Positions 36,136-44,147 of a DNA stretch of 64,000 nucleotides are shown here, piece after piece. Positions within the stretch are counted from its first letter, which is position 1. The number at the start of each line of letters is the position of its first letter. Made by a program: the position numbers and the translations under genes. The notes below the pieces were generated by a model. It did no database searches. It was not told where the DNA came from and worked only from the letters and a program-made list of their open reading frames with translations. The stretch is from assembly GCF_001761465.1 (NCBI RefSeq), contig NZ_CP017479.1:4092001-4156000 (forward strand), read 5' to 3'. The DNA is from Flavobacterium gilvum. GTDB lineage: Bacteria > Bacteroidota > Bacteroidia > Flavobacteriales > Flavobacteriaceae.

Positions 36136-36180
36136 AATAAAAAAATCCACAAACCGCACATTAATACGGTTGTGGATCAT
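36136..36180 (-). terminator. Terminator of the FAH-Hpt pair
   Basis: ATCCACAACCG pairs with CGGTTTGTGGAT (one bulge), then a T run on the minus strand. Confidence 0.8.
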
Positions 36181-36223
36181 ATTGATTTAAACTCTTTGCA
36201 ATAACAAAAATTTAAAACCAAGT

Positions 36224-36568
36224 TTAAAGATTAAAATCTTTTCTCAGTTCTTTTATCGCGTCTTTCACTTGAGATTTGACACTCTTATATGTTTCTATTA
36301 TCTCTTTCTTTTTACCTTCTTCTTTTGTCCATGCCTCAATTTGAAGAATTTCCTCGAATGCCACATTCAATCCAAGCAAATCCAGCGTTGGCTTCAATTT
36401 ATGCGCAAAGGCATAAGTTTGCTTAAAATCTTTATTCTTTATTCCTTCTCCGATTTTTTTCAAATCTTCTGGAACTTCCGTAACAAACAAGTTCAAAACC
36501 TCATCCACAAACTCTGGATCATTATCTGAAAGCGCGTACACTTTTGCTAAATTGTATTTTAAAGCCAT
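36224..36568 (-). CDS. Histidine phosphotransfer (Hpt) domain protein
   Basis: 114 residues forming one four-helix Hpt domain. The phosphorylated His is in FAHKLKPTLDLLGL, near residue 57, which carries the HxLK pattern. It would relay phosphate between a histidine kinase and a response regulator. Its start overlaps the FAH-family stop by one base (TAATG), so the two are translated together. That pairing of a metabolic enzyme with a relay protein is seen in Flavobacteria but is unexplained. No kinase is nearby. Confidence 0.85.
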   Translation of the reverse strand: MALKYNLAKVYALSDNDPEFVDEVLNLFVTEVPEDLKKIGEGIKNKDFKQTYAFAHKLKPTLDLLGLNVAFEEILQIEAWTKEEGKKKEIIETYKSVKSQVKDAIKELRKDFNL

Positions 36569-37179
36569 TATTTTACTTGTATTCTAAATAGTTTTTGTCC
36601 TTCTAAAAATCCTTCTAAAACATCATCTGGTCTTACTGCCGCAACTCCAGCCGGTGTACCTGTAAAAATAATATCCCCAATCTTTAATGTAAAAAAACGG
36701 GAAACATATGATACCAACTCATCAATATTCCACATCATCATATTGGAATTCCCTTTTTGTACCGTAGAATTATTATTCTTCAATTCAAAATTAACATTTT
36801 CCAACGAAACAAACTGACTTTTATTCAAAAAATCACCAATAACCGCAGAACCATCAAATGCCTTGGCTTTTTCCCACGGCAGCCCTTTTTCTTTCAGCTT
36901 TGCCTGCAAATCCCTTGCAGTAAAATCTATCCCCACACTAATCTCATCGTAATATTTATGGGCAAATTTGGGCTCAATATACTTCCCTACTTTACTTATT
37001 TTCACAATAAGCTCAAGTTCATGATGAACATCCTCTGAGAATTCCGGAATTACAAAAGGGTGTTGTTTTAACAAAATAGCCGAATCTGGTTTCAAAAAAA
37101 CAACCGGCTCCGAAGGACGCTCGTTTTTTAACTCTTCTATATGACTGGCATAATTTCGTCCGATACAGATTATTTTCAT
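36568..37179 (-). CDS. Fumarylacetoacetate hydrolase-family protein
   Basis: 203 residues, the short bacterial FAH form (acylpyruvase or oxaloacetate tautomerase/decarboxylase type). Visible: KIICIGRNYASHI, KPDSAIL, HHELELIVKISKVGKYI (metal-binding E-x-E region), IGIDFTARDLQ and FTGTPAGVAAVRPDD. The substrate is not determined. It leads the two-gene unit with the Hpt protein. Confidence 0.9.
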   Translation of the reverse strand: MKIICIGRNYASHIEELKNERPSEPVVFLKPDSAILLKQHPFVIPEFSEDVHHELELIVKISKVGKYIEPKFAHKYYDEISVGIDFTARDLQAKLKEKGLPWEKAKAFDGSAVIGDFLNKSQFVSLENVNFELKNNNSTVQKGNSNMMMWNIDELVSYVSRFFTLKIGDIIFTGTPAGVAAVRPDDVLEGFLEGQKLFRIQVK

Positions 37180-37187
37180 TTTTTTAT

Positions 37188-37272
37188 AGATTCTAAGATT
37201 CTAAAATTATAAGTTTCTGAGATAACTACGCAAAAAACTTAGCATCTTAGAAACTTAGCGACTTAGCAACTT
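37188..37272. repeat. Hairpin of iterated 8-base words
   Basis: The right half repeats CTTAGNNN in strict octamer register (CTTAGCAT, CTTAGAAA, CTTAGCGA, CTTAGCAA). The left half has the complementary octamers (TTCTAAGA, TTCTAAAA, TTATAAGT, TTCTGAGA). It fills the whole gap between the FAH and exonuclease genes and reaches the exonuclease stop. Confidence 0.8.
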
Positions 37273-38041
37273 ATTTTGTATTTAGTTTTCTTAATTTAAT
37301 TGCTGTCAGAACTTTTTTGGTGTATAGAGGAAAATCCGCATTTTGAATCCAGCTAAAATAACCAGGTTCAATTTCCAGGATTTTTTCTACTTTAGCTCCT
37401 TTATGTTTTCCGAAGGTAAAAATCTCTTCATTATTATCATCAAAAGCAATCATTCCTGCAAAATCGGCTATTTTTTTTCTAGTCGTAAACTCAGACAATG
37501 ATTTCATGTCGTTTTCCAATTCCGGATAACGCTCCAACTGTGCTTTCAGAATCTCATAAGTCGCCATTGTATCCGCTTCGGCAGAATGTGCATTATCCAA
37601 TTCTTTTCCACAGTAAAATCTCAAAGCCGCACTCAAAGTACGCTCCTCCATTTTGTGAAAAATTGTCTGAACATCTACAGAAACTCTGTTTTTCATATCA
37701 AAATCAACTCCTGCACGCAACAATTCTTCTGCCAATAAAGGTATATCAAAGCGATCCGAATTGAATCCTGCCAAATCACTATCCTTAATCATATTATACA
37801 CAAGAGGCGCCAACTCCTTAAAAGTAGGCTCATTGGCCACCTTTTCATTACTGATTCCGTGAATTGCCGTTGACTGCGGAGGAATTGGAATTGTGGGGTT
37901 CACCAACCATGTTTTACTTTCTTTATTTCCGTTAGGAAAAACCTTAAAAACTGATATTTCCACAATTCTGTCTTTTCCGATATCAATTCCTGTAGTTTCG
38001 AGATCAAAAAAACAAATTGGCTTATTGAGTTTGAGTTCCAT
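37271..38041 (-). CDS. 3'-5' exonuclease, DnaQ/RNase T-like (DEDDh)
   Basis: 256 residues. DEDDh sites: CFFDLETTGIDIGKDRIVE (D, E), FNSDRFDIPLL (D) and HSAEADTMAT (H, D). The C-terminal 60 residues (FTFGKHKGAKVEKILEIEPGYFSWI) are a small domain like that at the end of ExoX-type nucleases. The gene acts in DNA repair or proofreading; which one cannot be told from sequence. Confidence 0.88.
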   Translation of the reverse strand: MELKLNKPICFFDLETTGIDIGKDRIVEISVFKVFPNGNKESKTWLVNPTIPIPPQSTAIHGISNEKVANEPTFKELAPLVYNMIKDSDLAGFNSDRFDIPLLAEELLRAGVDFDMKNRVSVDVQTIFHKMEERTLSAALRFYCGKELDNAHSAEADTMATYEILKAQLERYPELENDMKSLSEFTTRKKIADFAGMIAFDDNNEEIFTFGKHKGAKVEKILEIEPGYFSWIQNADFPLYTKKVLTAIKLRKLNTK

Positions 38042-38125
38042 TTTTTTAGTTTGAATTGTGGCAAATATAAAAATTTAAGTACTGATTACCCTCAAAAAAT
38101 AACTCTAAAAAGAGCCAAAAAAAAG

Positions 38126-38158
38126 AAAACCCGACAAATTGCAAAATTTGCCGGATTC
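38126..38158 (-). terminator. Terminator of the E2 gene
   Basis: CCGGCAAATTT pairs with AAATTTGTCGGG on the minus strand around a short loop, then a T run. Confidence 0.8.
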
Positions 38159-38177
38159 ATTTTCAATTTATGCTGAA

Positions 38178-39491
38178 TTAATAATCTCTGTTCACATCAA
38201 AAGCCTCAAGATATTCGGCCACTCTTTTTACAAAACTACCTCCCAGCGCACCATCAACCACTCGATGATCATAACTGTGCGACAGGAACATTTTTTGACG
38301 AATTCCGATAAAATCACCGTCAGGAGTTTCGATAACCGCAGGCACTTTTCGAATCGCACCCAAAGCCAATATCCCCACTTGTGGCTGATTAATAATAGGC
38401 GTTCCAAAAACACTTCCAAAAGTCCCCACATTAGTAACCGTGTAAGTCCCACCCTGGGTATCATCTGGTTTTAATTTATTTGCTTTGGCGCGATTTCCTA
38501 AATCATTCACCGCTTTTGCCATACCTACCAAGTTCAGTTGATCTGCATTTTTAATTACCGGAACGATTAAATTACCGTTTGCCAAAGCCGCCGCCATTCC
38601 TATATTGATATTTTTCTTTTTAATAATAAAATCACCTTCAACAGAAATATTCATCCCCGGAAAATCTTTCAATGCTTTGGCAACTGCCTCCATAAAAATA
38701 GGAGTATAAGTCAATTTTTCACCTTCACGTTTTTCAAAAGCATTTTTCACTTTATCACGCCATTTCACAATATTCGTAACATCAACTTCTATAAAAGACT
38801 GCACATGAGCCGAAGTTTGAATCGAAGCCACCATATATCCGGAAATCAGCTTGCGCATTCTGTCCATTTCCACAATTTCATCAGCTCCATTTACCGAAGC
38901 CGGAGCAGCTGCTTGCGATGGAGCTTCCGCCGAAACCACTTTTAGAGTTTCTACTTCTTTTGTAGGAGTTGCTACAGCATTTGCAGGCTGCAAACTTCTA
39001 TTTTTTATATAGTCTAAAATATCATCTTTGGTCACACGGCCTTCTTTTCCGGAACCAGCAATACTTTGAAGTTCATCTAGAGTTATTCCTTCTTCTTTTG
39101 CAATGTTTTTTACTAATGGTGAAAAGAATTTATCGCTTTCGCTAAAACTAATCGGCGTCGCAACAGTTTCCTTGGCCACTTCAACTGTTTTTAGAATTTC
39201 TTCAACAATGGCAGGTGCAACTTCAGGACGTGGAGATCCAGCCTCAACAGCCTCCGTTTCAATAATAGCAATGGTCTGCCCTACCTGAACCAAATCGTCT
39301 TTACCAAATAATTTTTCGACAAGAATGCCTGAAACCTCCGATGGAACTTCAGAATCTACTTTATCGGTTGCAATTTCCAAAACGGCATCATCCGCTTCAA
39401 TTTTATCGCCAACTTCTTTCAACCAATTTGTTATGGTTGCTTCCGCAACACTTTCTCCCATTTTTGGAAGCTTTAACTCAAATCTTGCCAT
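38178..39491 (-). CDS. 2-oxoacid dehydrogenase complex E2 (lipoamide acyltransferase)
   Basis: 437 residues, one lipoyl domain (EIATDKVDSEVPS, lipoylated Lys near 44), an Ala/Pro/Val-rich linker, a peripheral-subunit-binding domain (FFSPLVKNIAKEEGI, GKEGRVTKDDILDYI) and a catalytic domain ending LSHSYDHRVVDGALGG with the active-site His. The Ala/Pro-rich linkers and VDS lipoyl context fit a branched-chain type E2, but the specificity is not fixed by sequence. E1 and E3 are not in this window. Confidence 0.93.
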   Translation of the reverse strand: MARFELKLPKMGESVAEATITNWLKEVGDKIEADDAVLEIATDKVDSEVPSEVSGILVEKLFGKDDLVQVGQTIAIIETEAVEAGSPRPEVAPAIVEEILKTVEVAKETVATPISFSESDKFFSPLVKNIAKEEGITLDELQSIAGSGKEGRVTKDDILDYIKNRSLQPANAVATPTKEVETLKVVSAEAPSQAAAPASVNGADEIVEMDRMRKLISGYMVASIQTSAHVQSFIEVDVTNIVKWRDKVKNAFEKREGEKLTYTPIFMEAVAKALKDFPGMNISVEGDFIIKKKNINIGMAAALANGNLIVPVIKNADQLNLVGMAKAVNDLGNRAKANKLKPDDTQGGTYTVTNVGTFGSVFGTPIINQPQVGILALGAIRKVPAVIETPDGDFIGIRQKMFLSHSYDHRVVDGALGGSFVKRVAEYLEAFDVNRDY

Positions 39492-39567
39492 ATTGTCATT
39501 CTAAAAGATGATTTTGATTTTTCATTTGCGAAATTAACAAAAAATACCAATGTAAATTTAATAGAAT

Positions 39568-40737
39568 TTATTTTTTTCTTAATTCTACAATTTCTCCTCT
39601 ATCGTTAGAAGAATCACTTCCAATACTAAATTCCGCACTTTTTGGTACAATTCTAAAAGTAACTCCTTTATTTTTAAACTTTTCCAGAACAGTTATACAT
39701 TCTTTGAAGGAAACAAACTCATTATCCAATACAATCTGCACCCCTTTTTCTATTGAAATTGATGACAAATTTACCTCTTTTTCTGTTTTTAAATTAAGAA
39801 AATCCACCTTTTTTTGAAGAAGAGGAGTTATTATTTTCCGTAAAGTTTCGGAAGCCGATACCAGCAAATATTTTTTTGGAACACTTTTGGCTTTAACTCT
39901 GCCCTGAACCCTTTTGATTAAAGAAAAAAAGACTATTCCTACTTTCATAAATACCGTGAAAAGAAAAGGGACTCGAAAATGTTTTCGATAAAAAAACGTC
40001 ATCGCTTCCTGAAAACGCTTCATATAAGTTCCATCCTTAATTGTACTTTCTCCTTTATAATGTAGTACGGTTGTTTCGTGAAAATAATAATTGATTTTTC
40101 CTTTTTGTAACACTCTATAAGACAAATCTATATCATCTGAATACATAAAACAATCTTCATCAAAACCTTCAATCTCTTCGTACAAATTTTTCTTCAGAAA
40201 CATAAAAGCACCAACCAATATTTCAACTTCACCCGTTTGATTTTCAGACAAATGCCCTGCATAATATTTGTTAAAAAGAGATGCTTTTGGAAACAATTTA
40301 TACAAATTGAAAATCTTGGTAAATGAGACCCAAGGCGTTGGAATTCCTCTTTTGCTTTCTGGCAAAAAATCACCTGTTCCATCAATGAGGTTCACGCCTA
40401 CAATTCCGAGGTTTATTTGTTTTTGAGCAAATGTCAAGACTTTCACAAAAGTATCTTCTGCAACAACAGTATCCGGATTTAGAATACATATATATTCTCC
40501 ATTGGCATGAGCAACCCCAATATTATTCCCTTTTGGGAAACCCAAATTTTCATTATTTTGAATGAGTTTAACATCTGGAAAACGAGTTTTTACCATTTGG
40601 CAACTATCATCTTGGGAATTATTATCTACCACAATAATTTCGGAATCTATGTTTTTCAAAGCGCTTTCCACACTTAGCAGACATAGCTCCAAAAAATAGC
40701 GAACATTATAATTAAGGATGATAACGGATAGTTGCAT
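39568..40737 (-). CDS. GT2-family glycosyltransferase, rhamnosyltransferase-like
   Basis: About 389 residues from ATG 40737, chosen over a TTG two codons earlier. GT-A fold: LSVIILNYNVRYFLELCLLS, IIVVDNNSQDDS, ICILNPDTVVAED (metal D-x-D region NPD), FMYSDDIDLSYRV. A C-terminal extension of about 100 residues (from KVGIVFFSLIKR) is basic and may bind the membrane. It should add a sugar to a surface glycan; the donor is unknown. It runs into the toxin-antitoxin pair 12 bp upstream on the same strand. Confidence 0.88.
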   Translation of the reverse strand: MQLSVIILNYNVRYFLELCLLSVESALKNIDSEIIVVDNNSQDDSCQMVKTRFPDVKLIQNNENLGFPKGNNIGVAHANGEYICILNPDTVVAEDTFVKVLTFAQKQINLGIVGVNLIDGTGDFLPESKRGIPTPWVSFTKIFNLYKLFPKASLFNKYYAGHLSENQTGEVEILVGAFMFLKKNLYEEIEGFDEDCFMYSDDIDLSYRVLQKGKINYYFHETTVLHYKGESTIKDGTYMKRFQEAMTFFYRKHFRVPFLFTVFMKVGIVFFSLIKRVQGRVKAKSVPKKYLLVSASETLRKIITPLLQKKVDFLNLKTEKEVNLSSISIEKGVQIVLDNEFVSFKECITVLEKFKNKGVTFRIVPKSAEFSIGSDSSNDRGEIVELRKK

Positions 40738-40748
40738 TTCCAAAACAA

Positions 40749-41054
40749 TTATAGCAACTTAATTAAGTCAACTGGATTTCGTTTATTGTTCCAAAACAAA
40801 ACCAATTCAATTTGATTTTGGGATTCATTAATTCGATAGAATAATCTAGTTTGTTTTGAAATCACTAAAGAATATATTTTCTTTTCTTTGCCATATATTC
40901 CAATTTCAGGATGCTCAATCAATTTTTCAATAACTAATTTAACTAATTCTATAAATTTTGAAACTTCTCCTAGATTCCATTTAAGGAAAATAAAATCAAT
41001 CTCATCATTAAATGATTCTTTCGATAAAACAGACCAATAAACTAAATATGCCAT
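40749..41054 (-). CDS. RelE/ParE-family toxin
   Basis: 101 residues from ATG 41054. Typical fold cues: SFNDEIDFIFLKWNLGEVSKFIELVKLVIEKLIEHPEIG, RLFYRINESQNQIELVLFWNNKRNP. It starts inside the antitoxin stop (TGATG), so the two are coupled. RelE members cut mRNA on the ribosome and ParE members poison gyrase; the subgroup is not clear from sequence. Confidence 0.8.
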   Translation of the reverse strand: MAYLVYWSVLSKESFNDEIDFIFLKWNLGEVSKFIELVKLVIEKLIEHPEIGIYGKEKKIYSLVISKQTRLFYRINESQNQIELVLFWNNKRNPVDLIKLL

Positions 41055-41293
41055 CAAGAAATATTGAATCTTTTCTTAATATCACTCATAACCTTTTCGT
41101 GGGGAATTAACTCCCCCTCATCACACTGTTTTATTCCTTTTTCGATTAATTGTTGCAGAATTTCTGGAAGATTATCCCAATCAGTATCTGAATTTCCTTT
41201 TCTTAAATCAGCTTTAGTACAGTACACACTGGCACTTTCTTCGACTTTTGGAAGATTTTCGTTGGGTTTGTCTTTTTGAGAATCCAAATTCAT
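41054..41293 (-). CDS. Antitoxin partner of the RelE/ParE toxin
   Basis: 79 residues from ATG 41293. The C-terminal part (NLPEILQQLIEKGIKQCDEGELIPHEKVMSDIKKRF) matches the toxin-neutralising segment of Bacteroidetes RelE-associated antitoxins, with the HEKVM motif. The N-terminal DNA-binding part is short and charged. It overlaps the toxin by one base. Confidence 0.75.
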   Translation of the reverse strand: MNLDSQKDKPNENLPKVEESASVYCTKADLRKGNSDTDWDNLPEILQQLIEKGIKQCDEGELIPHEKVMSDIKKRFNIS

Positions 41294-41371
41294 TATCAAT
41301 TATTTTATCCCCAAATATACAAAATAATCCCCTCTTTTTATTTCACAAATACCCCCCTCCATTATAGTTAT

Positions 41372-42565
41372 CTAAAAATTCTCCGAAAGCGCTACCCTAA
41401 AAGTCCAATCGTCTTTACTGATGCCGTAATCGAGAACCAGATTGCAATTATTGATTTTATTCCATTTTATTCGCAATCCCGTTCCAATTGCCGGCGTCCA
41501 ATTATCAAAATGATAGGTATCCAAATTGGAAACAGAAGAATAATTAGCATAAAAAACCGCTCCAAGAAAACCGTTTTTAGTAATATCCGTACGATATTCG
41601 GATTCAAGATACAACAAGGAATTACTGCGGTAACGGTTTCTGGTGAATCCCCTGCCGGTTTTTCCATAACGATCCCAACCCACACTCGGCAAATCCAGAT
41701 AATGCGGTTTTCCATCAAAAACAGCCCAATAAAAAGCACGAGTAGCTAAGACTCTATGACTGGTTTCGCTAAAAGAATAATACTTTCTGGCATCTATATA
41801 TATTGATTTCCAATTGGTATCACTACCAAATCCACGGTCGTTAATTCGATAATCCGCCTCAAAATAATAGCCCTGATTGGGGTTCAAAATATTCTTTCGG
41901 GAATCGTACAAAGCCTGAAAAGCGATACCTGAGGAAAGTTCATTTGAGTAATCTCCTTCCTGATATTTATAAAAATCTGTTGGCCCCGAAATTTCGGAAT
42001 CCTCAGAAATATTTTTATAATTATCCAACTGAAAACCCAATCCCAAACGGAAATCGCCAATTATTTTTCGACTAATAAATTGATAAAACCGAATTTGTTG
42101 ATAATGTACTTCAGATTGTGGATCCTTGGAACTATTTCCACCCAAACCGTAAGTAAACTGCGGATAAATCATAAACCTGTAATCACCTATAAAATTATAC
42201 TTATTGTCTTTGGTATATATATAGGACTGTATTGGGAAAGAATACTGGCCTGTAAAACTGGTTGTTGGGGTAAAATAGACTTCGGACATTTTGGTATTTT
42301 CATGATTCTCGTCCCAATAAAACGTGGTCACAAAAGACACGACCAGACCGCCTTCGGCACTTTTCAAATCGGGGGCCGGCATTAAGGAGAAGGCTATTTT
42401 ACTTTGATTTTCATTTTTCTTTAGGGTGTCATTTTTCAAAAAAATGGTTTTCAAAATGTATTTCATATCCAAACTATCACTTCTAAAATCTATTTTCTGG
42501 GAAAAGGAAGAAAACGAAGAAGTAACAACGAGAAAAAGAAGCCAATTTCGTTTGATGCGACCCAT
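41372..42565 (-). CDS. Omp85/BamA-like outer membrane beta-barrel without POTRA domains
   Basis: 397 residues. A signal peptide ends FSSFSQ near residue 23. There is no POTRA domain: the barrel begins soon after (SEVYFTPTTSFTGQYSFPI) and contains FQALYDSRKNILNPNQGYYFEADYR and the lid-lock type GFTRNRYRS. It ends in a barrel strand (GISKDDWTFRVALSENF). Relatives lacking POTRA are common in Bacteroidetes and are linked to lipid or small-protein transport; the function here is unknown. Confidence 0.82.
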   Translation of the reverse strand: MGRIKRNWLLFLVVTSSFSSFSQKIDFRSDSLDMKYILKTIFLKNDTLKKNENQSKIAFSLMPAPDLKSAEGGLVVSFVTTFYWDENHENTKMSEVYFTPTTSFTGQYSFPIQSYIYTKDNKYNFIGDYRFMIYPQFTYGLGGNSSKDPQSEVHYQQIRFYQFISRKIIGDFRLGLGFQLDNYKNISEDSEISGPTDFYKYQEGDYSNELSSGIAFQALYDSRKNILNPNQGYYFEADYRINDRGFGSDTNWKSIYIDARKYYSFSETSHRVLATRAFYWAVFDGKPHYLDLPSVGWDRYGKTGRGFTRNRYRSNSLLYLESEYRTDITKNGFLGAVFYANYSSVSNLDTYHFDNWTPAIGTGLRIKWNKINNCNLVLDYGISKDDWTFRVALSENF

Positions 42566-42657
42566 AGAGTTTGGTTGTTATTTTTGAGCAGTAAAAACTT
42601 TTCAGTTTTTCAAATATAAGAAAAATTAAAATTTAATATACTGTGTGGTCATTTTAT

Positions 42658-42702
42658 GTAGAGACGTGCAATGCAACCTCTCTACACACGGATAGCGGGA
42701 AC
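42658..42702. repeat. Palindrome and half-element
   Basis: GTAGAGA pairs with TCTCTAC at 42658-42685 around a CGTGCAATGCAACC core. Immediately after it, GGATAGCGGGAAC matches the tail of the dispersed element (copies at 144 and 31328). It could be a partial third copy with another stem, or a separate inverted repeat. Confidence 0.5.
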
Positions 42703-42762
42703 GATATTTACTAAAAAAGCTTGATGATTCACTCCTAATCCTTTTATCTATAGAATTTAGGA

Positions 42763-42793
42763 TTGTTTCTATTTGTTTAATACCTTACCTTTG
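42763..42793 (+). promoter_or_regulatory. Promoter of the secreted protein at 42814
   Basis: TTG at 42763-42765 and TACCTTTG at 42786-42793 are spaced 20 bases apart, matching the Bacteroidetes -33/-7 pattern; the ATG follows 21 bases later. Confidence 0.65.
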
Positions 42794-42813
42794 AGTTTGA
42801 TTTGAACAAGGTT

Positions 42814-43767
42814 ATGAAAAAAATTTTTATCCTTTTTTTTCTGTTTGTTGCTATGTCTTATGCGCAAACCAAAGGTTGTACAGACCGACTTGCAGAGAAT
42901 TTTAACCCAAAAGCAACCGAAAATGATGGAAGTTGCCGATATGTTTCTGCAAGAATTAAAGTGACATTTACTAAAGAATTGAGTGATTCTATAGCCGAAA
43001 CATCGGGTTTGGTTACTTCTGACAATTTATTATGGACACACAATGATGATATAAACACTACATTATACGGCATTGATACCAAAGGGAAAATTAGAAAAAA
43101 AATCAATCTTGAAGGGGTAAAAAACAATGAATGGGAAGAAATCTCCCAAGACGACAACTACCTCTACATCGGCGATCTTGGGAATAATGTCTTCGGAAAT
43201 CGTAAGGATCTTCACTTTTTGCGAATTAAGAAAAACTCCATGGACATGAAGAATCCCGTAATTGATACGATTGCCTTTTCTTATGAAAACCAAACGGATT
43301 TTGTTCCCAAAAAAGAAGTAAACACAACCGATTTTGATTGCGAAGCTTTTGTGGTTACAAACGATAGTATTTACCTATTTACCAAACAATGGGTGTCTGA
43401 AAAAACGAATGTATATCGCTTGCCAAAAACTCCTGGAACCTACATTGCGCAATTCAAAGAAACACTAAATGTAGATGGATTAATCACCGGAGCCACCTTG
43501 TTACCTCAGAAAAAGGGAATCGTTCTATGCGGGTATTCGCATTATATGCAACCTTTTGTTTACCTTTTGTATGACTACAAAAACAATGATTTTTTGACCG
43601 GAAACAAACGAAAAATAAAAATTTCTCTTATTTTTCATCAAATAGAAGCCATCACTACCGAAGACGGACAGCTTTTTTACCTGACGAATGAAGCTACCAA
43701 TAAACGCTTTATCCACAATCCACAAGAAATTCATACGATTGATTTAAGTCCTTATCTTAAAAATTGA
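42814..43767 (+). CDS. Secreted protein with an N-terminal CTDPxAxNYNPxA motif and a propeller-like body
   Basis: 317 residues from ATG 42814, chosen because it starts a signal peptide (KKIFILFFLFVAMSYA, then Q). The mature N-terminus GCTDRLAENFNPKATENDGSC is the short disulfide motif found in many secreted Bacteroidetes proteins. The rest has beta-propeller-like strands (YGIDTKGKIRKKI, DDNYLYIGDLGNN, FDCEAFVVTNDSIYLFTKQW, GATLLPQKKGIVLCGYSH). Function unknown. A promoter lies just upstream. Confidence 0.75.
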   Translation: MKKIFILFFLFVAMSYAQTKGCTDRLAENFNPKATENDGSCRYVSARIKVTFTKELSDSIAETSGLVTSDNLLWTHNDDINTTLYGIDTKGKIRKKINLEGVKNNEWEEISQDDNYLYIGDLGNNVFGNRKDLHFLRIKKNSMDMKNPVIDTIAFSYENQTDFVPKKEVNTTDFDCEAFVVTNDSIYLFTKQWVSEKTNVYRLPKTPGTYIAQFKETLNVDGLITGATLLPQKKGIVLCGYSHYMQPFVYLLYDYKNNDFLTGNKRKIKISLIFHQIEAITTEDGQLFYLTNEATNKRFIHNPQEIHTIDLSPYLKN

Positions 43768-43770
43768 TTT

Positions 43771-43893
43771 AAGCATATAAGCCATTTAAGTTAAAAGTAT
43801 CACAGTAAATTGTAATCAACATTTGCTCAACCAAAGGTGTCTTAGCTATTTATCATCTATTTCAAAACAAAAACTTATATGACTTTTATGGTT
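43771..43893. repeat. Inverted repeat of iterated 9-base words
   Basis: Left arm 43771-43793 (AAGCATATAAGCCATTTAAG) matches the reverse complement of 43871-43893 at 18 of 23 positions. The arms iterate CATnTAAGn-type words. It marks the last core-type gap before the recombinase. The rest of 43894-44144 is AT-rich, with paired short repeats TACCAT and TTAGAGACC just before the recombinase. Confidence 0.6.
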
Positions 43894-44097
43894 ATTAAAT
43901 AATTCGCATTTAGTTCCATAATAGCTTACTTTTGCCAAAAAATTAGCCTTGTGAATTATTTATCAGTAGAAAATATATCGCTGATTTCCCAAAAACAGCA
44001 AATTCACGTTATCCCCTTTAAAATATAGTGTTGTTGCTATTTTGTGAAATTTTAAAATTTCATAAAATACCATTAAATACCATCTTATAACACCATA

Positions 44098-44118
44098 TTA
44101 GAGACCGAATTAGAGACC
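44098..44118. promoter_or_regulatory. Paired short repeats before the recombinase gene
   Basis: TTAGAGACC occurs twice, 11 bases apart (44098-44106, 44110-44118), next to two TACCAT words at 44068-44085. This kind of cluster often marks recombinase arm or att sites. The matching far end was not found in the window. Confidence 0.3.
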
Positions 44119-44147
44119 TATTATTTAATTTTGTACCTTTACTTTTG

